From: Hofstenia miamia
Lineage: Eukaryota; Xenacoelomorpha; Acoela
Reading direction: 5' to 3'
Assembly: GCA_004352715.1 (NCBI GenBank)
Contig: SCFE01000028.1
Span: 1,122,701 to 1,186,700, forward strand
Length of the DNA: 64,000 nt
Shown: in pieces, positions 1 through 12,583 of the stretch
How positions within the stretch are numbered: the stretch's first letter is position 1
Layout: every line of letters starts with the position of its first letter
Position numbers and translations under genes: made by a program
Notes under the pieces: model-generated
Seen by the model: the letters and a program-made list of their open reading frames with translations, nothing else
Told to the model about the DNA's origin: nothing
Database searches by the model: none

Positions 1-850
1 ATATTAACGAATAACGGAAATTACAAATTCTATAATCAACACAGTCTTAATAAAATTGTGAACATGAAAGAGGAATTATATTTGATGTTATATTATCTTA
101 AACTATGACATATTGTAGTTCACTTTAGTTTGAGGTGTAGTTTAAAACCATTGTAAATATCTTGCTCTTAACCCTCTTTCTACTAGCGTTATTTTTACTT
201 AACAAATCGATGTGTTCATATTTTTTAACAATTTTATTCAAACCTGTTATAATTATTGAAAACCTTTTACATGGGCACATCTCTGGGCTTGGGCCTGCTC
301 ATGCAATGATGAAGATTCGTGCTAAGACTTATTTTTGTCCCTGAAGTACATGCAAATAATATTTTTTTTCAATGAAAAATCCGATTTTTGTAAAAAATAT
401 TTAAATTCTTTCAATGCTTAGTGCTGAGATAATGAGGTGGTCTCATACCCATGGAAATATTTCTAAAAAAAATTCGTGACTCCCGGTCAGTCAAAACTAG
501 AGTACATAAGCGGCAGGTAGCGAATTGAAGTCGGCAAAAAAAGAGAAACCAATTTCTATTTTGTGGTGTTTTCATATATTAAATATCTTTCAATAGTTCG
601 TGAGTTATAATTGCTTAAAAATTATTTGGAGAAAATATTACAAATTTTGAAAAATTCCTTGTAGAATTGGTGTTAATATGCTGAAAGAATTATTTGAAAT
701 CATTGCTAATTCAGAAATAATTAAATTTAATACAGGTATGTAATTAATTACAATTTTGAAAATTTATGCAAATTGTAGTGTTACTTTTGTAATGAACTTA
801 ACGTTGGCGTGATACTAAACATGGTAAAATTAATTCGTTGTTAATTAAAG
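1..850. other. Intergenic or intronic AT-rich sequence
   Basis: No convincing coding region. Short open frames here have no recognisable domain. The stretch just before 851 ends in AG and could be the intron preceding the CAP-Gly exon, although its pyrimidine tract is weak. Confidence 0.5.
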
Positions 851-1056
851 GAAAAATTCCTCTTGCTGGTACAATACTATGGATTGGAACTCTAGATAGA
901 CGAAAAACAAATCACCGTTTATACTTTGGGCTTCAACTGGACGATAAAGTTGGAAATACAGATGGAATTATACATGGGCAGCGGTTGTTTACCTGTCCAC
1001 CTGGTTTTGGTAAAGTAATAATTGCTGATGAAATCCTCTCTGTTTTTATTAAAAAG
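851..1056 (+). CDS. CAP-Gly domain exon (partial gene)
   Basis: A 206-base exon candidate between an AG at 849-850 and a good donor (AAG|GTAAAT) at 1057. The open frame encodes a CAP-Gly fold: GTILWIGTL, then YFGLQLDD, then GNTDG, then HGQRLFTCPP. These match the usual CAP-Gly pattern (small hydrophobic strand with W, G-D/E-L-D core, NDG-like turn, GxRxF-C). CAP-Gly domains bind C-terminal EEY/F motifs of tubulin or EB proteins, or zinc knuckles, in cytoskeletal proteins and in the deubiquitinase CYLD. The FTC and DEIL features look somewhat CYLD-like, but that is only a guess. The exon enters with two bases of a split codon and exits in phase 0. I found no neighbouring exon of the same gene in the following 5 kb, so it could be an exon with long introns or a gene fragment. 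Confidence 0.6.
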
Positions 1057-4000
1057 GTAAATTATTTATATATAATCAATTCAAGAGTCACTCCACACTA
1101 TTTGCTGGTCGTTCTCAGAGTTTTCTACTCGGTACTTTATTAAAGAATATCTTTGTGTCCCCAAAATTATTACACACATTTGGCATGCAAAAATAGCCAA
1201 AATCTGCATGCATAACTTATAAAATCAACAGAAAAGCATTGCAAAGGTCTGTTAAATTGCTCAGAATCTATTCAAATCAGTAGAAGCTTATAACTGAACC
1301 CAGCCTTCTGATATATGCATATATTCAAAGCCCTACTAATGGACAATCTTGGAATTAATTTTGCGCAGGTGTTCTGGATGATTGATAAATTTTCCAAATA
1401 ATGTCTACAAATATGAAACACCAATAATATGAAAAAAATTTAGTCTATTGCATATGCTTTTATATCTGAATCTATTTTGTAATGTTTCTTGGAATGAAAA
1501 ACCTAATTTTTATAGGCAAAAAATAGAAAACTTGGTAAATGTACAAAAATTGACATGCATATTCAATAAAGGTTCTTATTACAATTTATGATATTTTTAT
1601 AAATTCAGATTGAGTACAAATACTTCATAGTATGAATAAAAACCTAATAGTATGAATAAAAACCTAATATATGTCCATAAAACTCGCACTTTTTGATCAA
1701 ATTCTTGAATAATTGACTTTACCAGACAAGATTTTCAGATATAATTCTTTATGCTGAATGATCGCATGGAAACAAATATTTCGTTTCCTCTGCCAATGTT
1801 TACGATTGCTTAACCTTTTAAATAGTTTAATGTTCGAGTGAGACCAACTTTATGAGGATAAATATTCCCGTCGTTGTTGTAATACTCTTTGTCAATTAAC
1901 CATTACAATGTTTTAAATTTATTCAAATTCGACAAGAAACGTGGGCGATCGGAAATTTAAAAAATTATTAAATTTGTTTGCCTTTAAACTCTTGAAATTT
2001 TGTTTTTTAATTTTGACATCTTCATGATTGAAGGAATTATCACTAAAATTTTCAATTTCAATTAATTCCACATTTTAATAAATACATTTTTTATTGTAAT
2101 TCACTTGGCGAATGGAGAAATCGATTTGAATAAAGGGCTAATTTGCACAACATTTTTTAAGAATATTTGGCCTTTCCAAGAAACTAACATTTTTGTTACA
2201 TAATATAATCAAGAATTATCCTAGCCACTGAGATCAACAGTTCAACATATTGATGTTTAAATATCGCTGGGATCAGCGCATTCTCGTCTTGACTTTATAA
2301 GAACCTAAACTTTTCTAAAACTTTTCTATTCTCAACAAAATCTTGTTCATAAATGCAAAATTATTGACTACATATATATAAAAGCAAGCTTAAAACCAAA
2401 ATACTTAGACGGGACGACAAAAACAACTTGCATCGATATTAAAATATCAACTTCAGTGATGAATGGAATTGTGATATACGTTTTTTTTGAAGTCACTTGC
2501 AGTTCCTGAATATAGTTAAAGATTGCTAATGTTTTTACAATAAATCTTGCTACATTAAATTTAACCCTAGATAGTCTGAATAGGCCAATGACCAAAGTGG
2601 ATTTTATTTTATTGAATAAAAATTTATGTGGTTTTAGATTATAATACATTTTACCTGAAATATGCCTGATTAGGTGACATTATTCTAAAACATGTATTCA
2701 TTTACATTTTCTAAAATGTTTGCTCACTGTTTGCTGTTTAGAAGGGCATTTACGTTCCAATCAGCCAATTTCTACGTGATATAGAAGCCGAAAACACTGA
2801 ACAAGCGAATCCCGAATAAATTTTATTGAAAGACATATTGATAAAACATATATTGATTTTGTATTGCATTGAATCTATTCATGTATTGTTTTGTTTTCAA
2901 AAACTTGTCTTGTTTGCTACTGGGACAATACTTCAATAGTTTTTGTATATTAGACAGAATTTTACTATGAAAGCCACCGCGGCAGCATAAACGAAGTACA
3001 AATTTTACCGTCAAGGTTTAGCAGCATCATGTGCCACTCGATTTTGACACATGAAATTTATTCTAGGAAGTCATTACTTATTTGCCTGACTCAGGATCAT
3101 ACCTGGGACTCAGATTAGGATACGGATTATTTTCTTAATTGATACAAAATATCAAAGAGTAAGGGTGTGGAAGTGCAAGATTATCCTCCACAAAACAATT
3201 TTAAAGTGGGCTTACCAATTTGTTAATTGTTTTATGTAATAATCAAGCAGAAGCGATCTTCAGGATTAAGCAAGTGTTAAAACGTTGTTAAATTAAGTGT
3301 TATGCAACATTCAGCATATGCTAGATCAGACCTTTACAAATGGTAAAAAATATATTTTGAGGAAAGTGTTTTGTCTAAACATATATTCAAAATTTTGAAG
3401 CTGCCTATAATTTACATTATTTTTTACATTCAGTTACATTCAAGAGCAATGTTTTTGTGAATACCCAGGCCCGTTGAGAGCATTCGGGTGAGGGGGTACC
3501 TGGGATAACTAAGATAAGGGCCTAAATCATATATATATATAAGCAAAACATTTTGGTTTTAATAATGTTTTTGGATTTATCCATCTATATTATACTGAAG
3601 TCTGCAAAAATAACAAAGGGCAATTATGGGATCAATAATAAAAGACCTACAAAATACAAAAGAAAGTACTACAAAAGTGTTGTGTTTTACAGTTGTAAAT
3701 GTTAAAAGGCTGCTCTTCTTTGATAACGAGATACAAACCATTCAATGACTTTACAAATGAGAACTTTTTTGTGATATTGTAGAGCAATTTAATGGATAAG
3801 CAATGCCTAGTTTACAACCCCAACTCTCAAGTATTAAGTGGAATAAGTTTATTCTATCTACAGTAAACACCCCTCAACAATTATACAGTAGTTTGACATT
3901 TTTTGAGTACCTGTATTTTCATAACAGTTGTTTTAGTGTAATCACCATTCCACATCTAAATTACTGCAAAATGTTTATTTCGGAATGTTTGTATTGCTAA

Positions 4001-5440
4001 AACATTTTAATTCTATAATAAATTGAAAATAGATTAAATAAGCTGTGACGAACGGCACTGCAATTTACATAGGCTGGGTGGCGGTTGGACCGAGGTATTG
4101 CAAAAAGAGGCCGAAATTTGATAAGACTGATTTGACTACTACCCAACAGCAGGAGTGGAAGCAGATCAATGTTTTTAGACCCGACCCGAATTGTTTTCCA
4201 AAATTTGACCCGATTTGCTCATTTCGGTATGGAGAAGGAATTGAATGTTTCAAAAACATTTGATATGCCCAAAACAATTCAAAAATCTAAACTAACAAAA
4301 TGAATTTAATAAAATCGTAAATATTATATAATAGTAATAAAACGAATGTCAGCAGAGACTATGCATAGTTTTCTTGTGAGAAACACTTATATGTAGCACT
4401 CCATTTCATCTTTTAATTTAGTGTTAAAGCTTATGAATGTAATCAAAGGAATTAGTGTCAAAAATATTTACTAACCCAACACAAACCGATTTAAAAAATC
4501 ATTTCACCTGAATCGTAACACTCTAACGCAACAGTTCATGCAAATCAACTCAAATGCAGTGAGTGCCGTAGAATTTATAAACACTGAGTGTAAAATCAAA
4601 TATATATTTGTATCTTATGCTCTTCTAAAACTTAATTTAGGTTTTCCCATTTTATTAGAAATTTCTGACATATCCACATTGGACTTTTGGTGAAGATCAT
4701 ATAGAAATGACCGAATTGTCATTGATTTCACTGGTCGACGCCGGGTTTGATCCAACATTTTCGGTCCATTCCAATCTTTGAGGGAGACTCATAGGTATTT
4801 TTACTGCTTTTCATAGCCGCAACCAAAGCTTTGAAAATGTAAAGCAGTAATATTGCTCTAAAAAAAATTTGAAATAAATTTATTTCAATGTACATGTAGT
4901 TTTGAAATCAACAATTTTGCAAAATAAATTCAAAGTTTAAACTTCATAACTACTTCTATAGAAAAATTAAAACTCAGAAAACTACTCCTTGTTGTAATAA
5001 TTATATAGTACCGTGTTTGATCTTACTACAATTTTTTTTCTGAACTTCACTAATTCTGAGTTGACCGATGTCAGTTTGTCATCCATTGTGCCTGAATGTC
5101 TTTTCTGTGTTACTACCATTGGTACGCGATATTTACAAAGTGAATATTTAGGAAATTGTGCAACGTTCAAATCCTCCTAAGTAATAAAAATTATTTTCAA
5201 TATAACAATTATAGAACAATATAAAGTAAATATTACGTATGAAACCCAATATTGCAATGCAATATGATTTCAAAATCTATGGGCTTTTCAGATTACTTTG
5301 GGTTTTTTGTCAAAATGACGCTGCGTCAGCATAAATTAGTACAAGAATTGCTATTCAATCTCTAAGTGTTAATGTTATACTAACTCAATATAGCATTTCA
5401 TAAGTCAACTTTTGATTTAAAATTTTTAATATACGTTTTT
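1057..5440. other. Non-coding AT-rich stretch
   Basis: No gene recognised. It contains a short tandem repeat (about 20 bases, two copies, near 1629-1668). It also holds a possible small DNA-transposon relic near 3466-3524, whose ends read AGGCCC and GGGCCT. The block at 4150-4240 is rich in GACCCGA words, resembling the GTGACCCGG-type repeats found elsewhere in the window. If 851-1056 is a real exon, the first part may be its intron. Confidence 0.45.
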
Positions 5441-5445
5441 ATTAC

Positions 5446-5487
<42 letters not shown>

Positions 5488-5489
5488 TC

Positions 5490-5535
<46 letters not shown>
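5441..5535. repeat. (ATT)n microsatellite, LINE 3' tail
   Basis: Two nearly pure ATT tracts, interrupted by about 20 bases. On the minus strand they follow directly after the short 3' UTR of the LINE ORF, reading GGATAATAATAAT. This is the (AAT)n tail expected for this kind of retrotransposon. Confidence 0.85.
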
Positions 5536-6324
5536 CCGTGCACATCACAGCTTCATGCTGGTATCCCTCTCAGCTCGGGGAACTCACCAGTTCCCAGGGA
5601 GTCTGAGAGCTTTCCTCAGGACTCTAGCTGTTCCTAACAATGCTGCCTTCTGTGCTACTGCTCCTCCCCACTTTGGTACTCCCAACTCCTCCAAGTATCT
5701 CTTATGCTTCTTACTCACTGCTCCTAGTGCTCCTACAACTACCGGGACTACTTCAACTTTCTTTAACTTCCACAGCCTTTCTATTTCCTCTGCTAACTCT
5801 CTGTACTTGTCTATCTTCTCTTTCTCCTTGCTTTCTACATTCCTGTCCTTTGGTACTGCTATGTCTATCACTGTTCCTAATCTTTTCTCTTTGTCTACCA
5901 CTACTATGTCTGGCCTCCGTGCTTCTATCACCTTGCTTGTCTGTATGTTGAAGTCCCACAGTATCTTAACCTTCTCATTTTCTATGACGCCCTGTGGCTT
6001 GTGCTCATACCACTTGTCTCCTGCTTCTAACCCATGCTGCCTGCTCAAACTCCAGTGTACCATTCTTCCCACCTTGTCATGCCTGAACTTATACTCATTC
6101 TGTGCCAACTTCTCACACCCTGCTATCAGATGATCTACTGTCTCCACCTCTTTCTTACATAGCCTACACTTATCACTTACTTCTACTCTTCTGTCTATAT
6201 GCTTCTTCACCCAGTTTGTTCTTATTGCTTGCTCCTGTGCTGCCATTATTAGTGCTTCTGTTTCTCTCTTCAGTCCTGCCTTCTTTAACCACTTGTTGCT
6301 CTCTTCTCTATCACACTTTTCTGT

Positions 6325-6327
<3 letters not shown>
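5536..6327 (-). mobile_element. 5'-truncated non-LTR retrotransposon, C-terminal part
   Basis: Minus-strand 3' end of a LINE: coding sequence from about 6327 down to the stop at 5584, a roughly 45-base 3' UTR, then the (AAT)n tail. The 5' break point also abuts an (ATT)n tract (6327-6367), so the copy either landed in a pre-existing microsatellite or was flanked by expansion of one. The reverse transcriptase domain is missing. Base composition is much richer in GC than the surroundings, which suggests a recent insertion. Confidence 0.8.
5584..6246 (-). CDS. LINE polyprotein C-terminus: zinc knuckle plus PD-(D/E)XK-like endonuclease
   Basis: Open for 220 residues from an internal ATG, and the frame stays open upstream to about 6327, so the ATG is not the original start. 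The region near residue 5 (AAQEQAIRTN) matches the conserved join after the reverse transcriptase thumb in this LINE family. A zinc knuckle follows (CRLC at residues 27-30, with H39 and C44). Around residues 112-132 a PD-(D/E)XK-like core is seen: RRPDIVVVD, then TVIDIAVPKD. The tail includes VPVVVGALG and LLGTARVLRK, signatures of the same family. There are no stops or frameshifts, so decay is slight. The role in a full element would be target DNA nicking during target-primed reverse transcription. Family assignment is from remembered sequence patterns. Confidence 0.75.
   Translation of the reverse strand: MAAQEQAIRTNWVKKHIDRRVEVSDKCRLCKKEVETVDHLIAGCEKLAQNEYKFRHDKVGRMVHWSLSRQHGLEAGDKWYEHKPQGVIENEKVKILWDFNIQTSKVIEARRPDIVVVDKEKRLGTVIDIAVPKDRNVESKEKEKIDKYRELAEEIERLWKLKKVEVVPVVVGALGAVSKKHKRYLEELGVPKWGGAVAQKAALLGTARVLRKALRLPGNW

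Positions 6328-6367
<40 letters not shown>
6327..6367. repeat. (ATT)n microsatellite at LINE 5' edge
   Basis: About 13 ATT units directly at the truncated 5' edge of the minus-strand LINE. Confidence 0.85.
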
Positions 6368-6368
<1 letters not shown>

Positions 6369-7263
6369 AAACAATATACATTAGGGGACGGTAATACACT
6401 TCATGCATTCGAAACATACATCCAACATTGAGCACCTACACAAACATTCACACAAATATTGATAATATTATTATATATTGTACATATTAATTTGTAGTTA
6501 TTTATTTGTTTATATTTTATTTTTCTTTTGTCATGTGTTAGTTTGTAGAATTTTGTATACATTGAGCAATAAATTTGCTTTGACTCTTATTCGCTGTGCT
6601 CCATCACAAAGAATTTTTAAGCCGCTATTAAAACATAACTTCTTGACAGCCCAGAAAGTATTAGGGTAATTTAATTGAAATTTTTAAATTTTTAATCTTT
6701 TTAATTAAATGTAATTGTGCATTTTATTTATTATAATTTGCAGCTTAGTTTACTTTTACGTGTCTTACCTTGTGATGTGTGTTTAAATTTTGTGAATATG
6801 TGCATATATTATTTATGGAAATATTGATATATGTCTTTGCAGAATTGCAAATATGTACAGCATGTGCAGGAAACAAGTGAACTAATAAAGATATTGAAGA
6901 CTTATTATTATTATTAAACAAGATATTACGGGTATTGCCGCAAGAAAATATATAAAAATATGTTTTAAATATCTTTGAATGCAATGATTATGATTACAGC
7001 TACCAAAATTGTAAAGAAAACGAATTTGTGTTTAGCACAAGGTTCATGTTAAAATGTTAAATGCAATTTTTATTGAGAGTCAGCTAGGTGCATCTTTCAG
7101 TGTTACCTGATGGCCACGAAAATACTAGGTTTTGCCTTTTTAAGTGATTTTTTCTCACCTTTGGTGCCAAAATTTTTCCGATACCCAATTTTATAAAACA
7201 ACCACCCAATGTAATTCTTGCTTCTTTGGGATACTATAGCAATAATTTTCACACAAACAGTCA
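6368..7263. other. Non-coding AT-rich stretch
   Basis: No gene or repeat recognised apart from a short TTA run near 6903-6914. It ends where the segment duplicated in C2 begins. Confidence 0.4.
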
Positions 7264-9656
7264 TTATCTGCTGTTAACAAATTTTACAAGCACCAAGCCA
7301 ACATTCAAAATATAGTTAGTCATTTAAAATCTAAAAAAACATCTTTGATTTGCTTCAATTAAAGTTATTAGGTAAAAATATATTTCACAACAATGAGTTT
7401 CAAAATTCGAGTAACGGAAATTACAAAATTCATAATAAACATACTCTTAATATAATTGTGAGTATGGAGGAAGAATTATATTTGATATTAGATTAGCATA
7501 AACTATTATATGTTGTAGTCCACTTTGATATAGGAAGTGGTTAAGCAGATCTAACACGTGAAATTTTTATATTTGTCTGCATGACAAAATTGTTTTAAAT
7601 TTTTTAATTAGCAATTATACTTCTGTAATTGATTTATCTACAGATATTGCCTGCTAAATTGCACTAAAATAAAAAATTGAAGAAAATATTATTTTCTATG
7701 CCATTGAAGCACATTCGGATTTATCAAATGTGTACCTAAATTGGCTAAGTCGTTCACTATGTAGGTAGTCTTGTAATCTGAAGTAGAGTTATATTTCATT
7801 AATTGCGATTTTTGAATTCTCAAGAACAATTATTAGGAGAGAAACCTTTAAAGAACTGGTCCTAGTTCAAAATATTTTTTAGAAAAATTCATTACAAAAT
7901 TAGGTGTATGAGCTCTTGTCCCATCCTGTAAAAAACATCGTTAAGACATTAACTGAGAAAAACTACTTCTCAAGTTGCTTTAGATACGTTTCTTAATAGG
8001 CACTTCCTTCAAAACATACCACCTAATGACTTGAGCCATTACGAAATTATTTGAAGATCAATGTTTCAAATATCATGTTTTACCCATGCAAACGAGGGCG
8101 TTAGTAAATTTCAAAGTGCATTAAGCATTAAAACGCATCTTTAAAGTCTTTGCAAGTCGTTGCTTTTTTTAAATGTCCTTTAAAGATGTGCGTTCTAAGA
8201 TAATACCGCAATGTTTTAAGATATAAAATTACGTTTTTCTAATTAGGGACTTATATTTAAGCATGTTAATATTGTAACCATTTTATTGTTTTATTAATTA
8301 AATGCAATGTTGCTATTAAACTTTAGACATTTTCATAATCAAATTCAAATTAGTTTCAATTTTGTAATATTCACAAAAATTGCTTTACGAAGCATTAACG
8401 CTGTTAACTGCCATTAAGTCTTTGCAACTGCGTATACTTCTTACGAAGTGCGTGTATATTTGGCGTTTAAAGTTATTGACGAACTAGTCAACATGGTTAT
8501 TGGTCATCAAATTTGATGTCAGAAAAACAAATTCACTTAATTTGATGAATGCTAATGAAAACCTATATTTTTTCTTCATCAAATCAAAAAACCTTTACAA
8601 ATTATAATTTTATTAATTTTTCTAACCAAATTTCAAATTTTTCTTAAATTTCATAGAATCTTTAACAATGTATTTCTCACTATTTTTTTTAATTTATTAA
8701 TAATAGGTGGCTTAATTTATGTTTGATGTGACATTGTCACCTCAGAAAGATATTTGTCCTTCATATGATAAAATAATAAAATCTAGCAATTTGAGATTTA
8801 TTGACTGGTTATAACAAAATTTGAGAAAAAACGCGTTTTAATTCAAACAATTATCTGTTTGTAACTGGGTCGCCCTAAGCATACAATTTCAAAACAGATT
8901 TTACATAAATGTAAGTTAAATTATTTTTAAGATTGTAAAATATTTCATTATAATAGCAGAATAATTCAGTTGAGTCTTAAATTTTCAAAGGTATGTAAGA
9001 ATTAAGCAAATATTTTAACAATGATTTAAAAGAAATAATTTTAGCTTTGTAAAGGCTAATATATTTTCCGAAAAGGTGCTTTGTCAGATCATAAACTTAC
9101 CAGGGAATCGCATCAATTGTTTCAAATAAGAGTTATTAATATTGTGTTGATTAGCTGCTTTGAGGTTTTCTATATATAATTCAATTAAAATAATATTTTT
9201 AAATTTCCAATTTTCTCTACTCCAATCATTAAATGTATTTAGTAAGATGCTTAGAAGTGTAACAATCTTTTACTATATTAGATTTTAATAAACTTTAGAT
9301 TAATCTATCAGTTGATTGTTTTTCAACCTAGAACATTACTATTAGATCTTGGGTATTTGTCAAACTTAAATTATTGTAAATAAGATTTTTTAGAAGTACA
9401 TAATGTTGTTAATTTTTTCGTCTATTCTAAAGATTGAAGGAAGTACAAAAGATAACGCCAATTTGAAGAAGGTGAACTGAAATTATAATTGAATAAGTAT
9501 ATTTGAGTTAACATAAAATATATTCATTTCGAAATTGATCTTAGAAGTAAATACATTTTTTGAAAAAAATTTAAGGTTCCTAATAATGATAGCATTTTAG
9601 GTCTAAAGTTCTAAAGTTATGTTAAATTTAACTTAAATTTAGTATTTAATTACTAC

Positions 9657-9902
9657 TTAACCCTAGAATAATCTTGCTCTAATGTAGTCAATAACTACCT
9701 TGCTAGTGACAATTATCACAATTAAAAAAAGCTTTATTGAAGAAACAGCTAGTATTTTAAAGAACAAGATATTTAATATAACAAAAATTCAAGGAAAATG
9801 ATTCTCAAATAGCTTAAAGACATAGACCTTCTGAATGAGTTTTGTGAAGCCTATCTCTAAAAAATGTGACAATTGTCATTAGCAGGAGAGTTCTAGGGTT
9901 AA
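9657..9902. mobile_element. piggyBac-like MITE with TTAA target site
   Basis: About 238 bases between two TTAA copies (9657-9660 and 9899-9902). The ends are CCCTAGAA and TTCTAGGG, matching the terminal bases known for piggyBac elements. Subterminal inverted repeats follow: GCTAGTGACAATTATCACA near 9704 against TGTGACAATTGTCATTAGC near 9864. No coding capacity. It sits about 95 bases downstream of the peptide gene at 9997-10191 (minus strand). Confidence 0.8.
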
Positions 9903-9996
9903 TATAACATTGAATTCTAAATATTTTGCATGTTAGCAACATCATTTATTATTGCCAATAAAAAACATAAAAATTAATTAGATTTCTACCAATGAA

Positions 9997-10191
9997 TCAT
10001 ACATACACAAATTCTTCAAAGGTCTCGTCAAATGGTACGTTTCTTTCTGAGACTTTAAATCTGGGTAGTAATTGACGTTTTCCTTGATTTCTAGTGGGAA
10101 ATTCGGCCTCCCAACGTGGCTTCCAAAATCCCATGCACATGATTGCTTCTACTACGCAGAAGACGATGACGATGTTGATTAGAGCGTGCAT
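9997..10191 (-). CDS. 64-residue secreted peptide precursor, paralog B
   Basis: Intronless ORF of 64 residues. Residues 1-19 form a signal peptide (Met-His, then a hydrophobic core IVIVFCVVEA). The mature part opens with MGFWKPRWE and carries RNQGKRQ at residues 34-40. There Gly-Lys-Arg is a classic prohormone cleavage site with an amidation donor Gly, and the following Gln could cyclise. FKVSER follows at 45-50. The same protein is encoded by the C2 copy. It shares 47 of 64 residues with paralog A, 3.1 kb away, also on the minus strand. Upstream there is a TATAAAG about 115 bases before the ATG, and AATAAA follows the stop in the complementary copy, so this looks like a compact complete gene. 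I do not recognise the family. A neuropeptide-like or other secreted signalling or defence peptide is possible, but function is unknown. Confidence 0.8.
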   Translation of the reverse strand: MHALINIVIVFCVVEAIMCMGFWKPRWEAEFPTRNQGKRQLLPRFKVSERNVPFDETFEEFVYV

Positions 10192-10305
10192 TGGCTAGCC
10201 TCTTTCAAAAAAATTATGATACTTTTTAAATCAGTGAAGAAGTTTAGCTATAATTTTATTGGACAATTAAAAAACGATTCTTATTTGTAGTCTAATGGAT
10301 ACGCA

Positions 10306-10312
10306 CTTTATA
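10306..10312 (-). promoter_or_regulatory. TATA box of peptide gene B
   Basis: Minus-strand TATAAAG about 115 bases upstream of the ATG. It is followed by an element TTGTCCAAT and the block AAATTATAGCTAAACTT, all conserved in front of the paralog. Confidence 0.6.
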
Positions 10313-11651
10313 TTATTTCAAATTAAGTAATGAAGTAGTTGAAAGGCATGAATGAATATATCATTTAGTGGCTTTGCCGCCATCTGGCTCATATATGCAG
10401 AAGAGGGTTAAAGATTGTTGTATCCTTGTATTTAACACAATGCCAATGAAACTAAATAGTATGAGAGAAAGAATACAAATCCTAGCAGAAATTCTACAAA
10501 TTAGTAATTGGATTCAATTTTGTCAATAAAATTTGAGTTCGGAAAAAATAAATCTGAAACCTCTGCATTGAATTCATTTTTTTAATAAACTTTTTAATAC
10601 TAATATATTTTTTGATGTCTTTTCATACCGTTGATACTGAAAAACAGAATTTACAATAGTTTCCAAAATAAATATATGCAAATGTTTTGATTTGAAATCA
10701 GCCTGAAATGTGAATGCATCACAATAAAAAATTATTTGTTTTCTATGTTTTTGTACATCAATTCTTTTATCATTACTGTATATGCATGTTTTTGAATTGC
10801 TTAAAAGCTGCTCACATTCAAAAGAACTTCATTAATTTAGCCATGATATCTATTCCCAAAATGTTGGTATCCTTCATTAATTTCATGAGCTATTCAATAT
10901 GAATTTTAGATGCAAACTATGCGATTTATTGATATTAAATTTCAAAATATAAAAATCCAAGAACATCAATAATAATTAGATTTTAATTTGCTGTAACAAA
11001 CGAAAGGTATAGGATCATAATCCCATAAAGGTCTTCTATTTAAATGTATGAGTAATTATTTCAAATATTGTAAAACAATAAATTCAAAGAATAAAATAAC
11101 ACAAATTACTAGGGAATTTTCATGTATTTATAAGGATTAAGCTTATGTCTTAGCAAGTGATATAGGCTAAGATATTTTCCCAAATGTATTGGATAAGTGA
11201 CTTCACTGTAAGAGTTTTTAATGCCGTCTTAATTCATTTCTTTGAGGTTGTAAATGTTATGTTAACATATAATTAAGTTAACAATTTTAAAAATCCAGTT
11301 TCCTCTGTTCCTTTACTTAATGCATTCTATTTCAAATTCGTTTAGAAAATGCTTGAATATGTCGAATCTGTCATTATATTAGTCATTAATTAACATTGTA
11401 ATTATTTGCGTAATATTTGTAAAAGCTGTGTAGTATAAAGCTAGTTTACAAATCTCATGTAGGTAATTTTTTTTCACATGCTTAAGTGAAAAATAAATTT
11501 GTATTGTTTTTTCATACTGTATAATTCGAAAATATTTAATTCGCAATTTTTTTAACAATTAGGAGTGATAGTTTACTTATGTAGACAGCAATTTAATTGA
11601 CTTTATACAACATGCGAGAAAAATTGCCTTATAACCTAAAATCTTCAAAGG

Positions 11652-12583
11652 CAGAATTGCAAAAAGGTCACAAAATCTGACACGGTGACGCATGCGAGTG
11701 GGATAGGAGTGACCGGTGATCCAGTGAGACCCGTTGAATTTTCAAATTTTATGACCCGTTTTTTAGAATTTTGAACGTAACTTGTAGGATTCTAAGAATA
11801 TGTTTTCATAGACATTGACATCAACTATACATCACCTCGCATCTCCCATAATTTACGATGTGAAATATTTACCATAGTAATACTTTTTATGAAGCAAGAA
11901 TGCTAGCAAGTTTAAGTCATCATTTTAAATATAAGTCTGTTAAAGTCTCCTGTATTTGAAATATTTATGAAATTTAGTAATTTAACCCCATTTTATTAAT
12001 GATAAAAATTAGATTTATATTCAAATCAAATTTTGAAGACTTAAGGTTAACTAAATATTAGCCAAATATTAAAAAGTGTGACTTACAAACAAACGAAATC
12101 AAATCCAAATCCCATCTATGTTGGATTCCAATTCGAATTTATGGATATATGAAATTCTGGTAAGCTACTGAAATTTTTTTAAATGTCAATAATTAACAGT
12201 AACTACTAACAAAGGTGTTTTGATATGGAAGGTATTATGTAAACCAATTTATATTTCGAAATCGGAATTGCAAATACATTGCCTGAATATTCGAATTCGA
12301 ATTCAAATATAATAAGTGAATTCGCACGGCCCTATCACAGAAAAAAAATCAACATAAAAACAGTTGAAACCGTTAAAACTATATACGGCACACACAACAT
12401 TTGGTTAATTCTATGATTACGTAACAATAAGCCTGATTTTATTGAGATTAGCATTTTTGTGTATTTGATGTCAATTAAAGTGACTCGGTGACCCAACAGA
12501 CCCGGAAGATCTAAGCAAAAATTGATCTGGTGACCTGACTGACCCCCAACACGGTGACCCGGGTGTAACTCAGTTGCAAGTTG
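11652..12583 (+). mobile_element. ~0.93-kb non-autonomous element with GTGACCCGG-rich ends, copy 1
   Basis: Both ends carry clusters of GTGACCCGG/GGTCACCGTG words in opposite orientation, with outer bases CAGAATTGCAA on the left and TTGCAAG on the right. The interior contains stretches built from GAATTCGAATTC-like words. It aligns end to end with 24953-25984. No ORF of note. The ends (CAGAGTTGCAA-like) recall hAT termini, but I could not find a clean 8-bp target duplication, so the superfamily is unsettled. Confidence 0.65.

Noticed and set aside
4045-4277. Overlapping ORFs of 72 and 70 residues on opposite strands
   Set aside because: No domain, mutually antisense, and the sequence resembles the GACCCG-type repeats.
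4735-4752. GGGTTTGATCC, B-box-like, possible tRNA or SINE promoter
   Set aside because: No A box at suitable distance and no cloverleaf could be formed.
5555-6133. 192-residue plus-strand ORF
   Set aside because: Antisense shadow of the LINE ORF on the minus strand.
10714-10902. 62-residue hydrophobic ORF, also present in C2 (46649-46837)
   Set aside because: The repeat in C2 only reflects the haplotig duplication. Composition is what AT-rich DNA gives by chance, and there is no promoter or poly(A) conservation.
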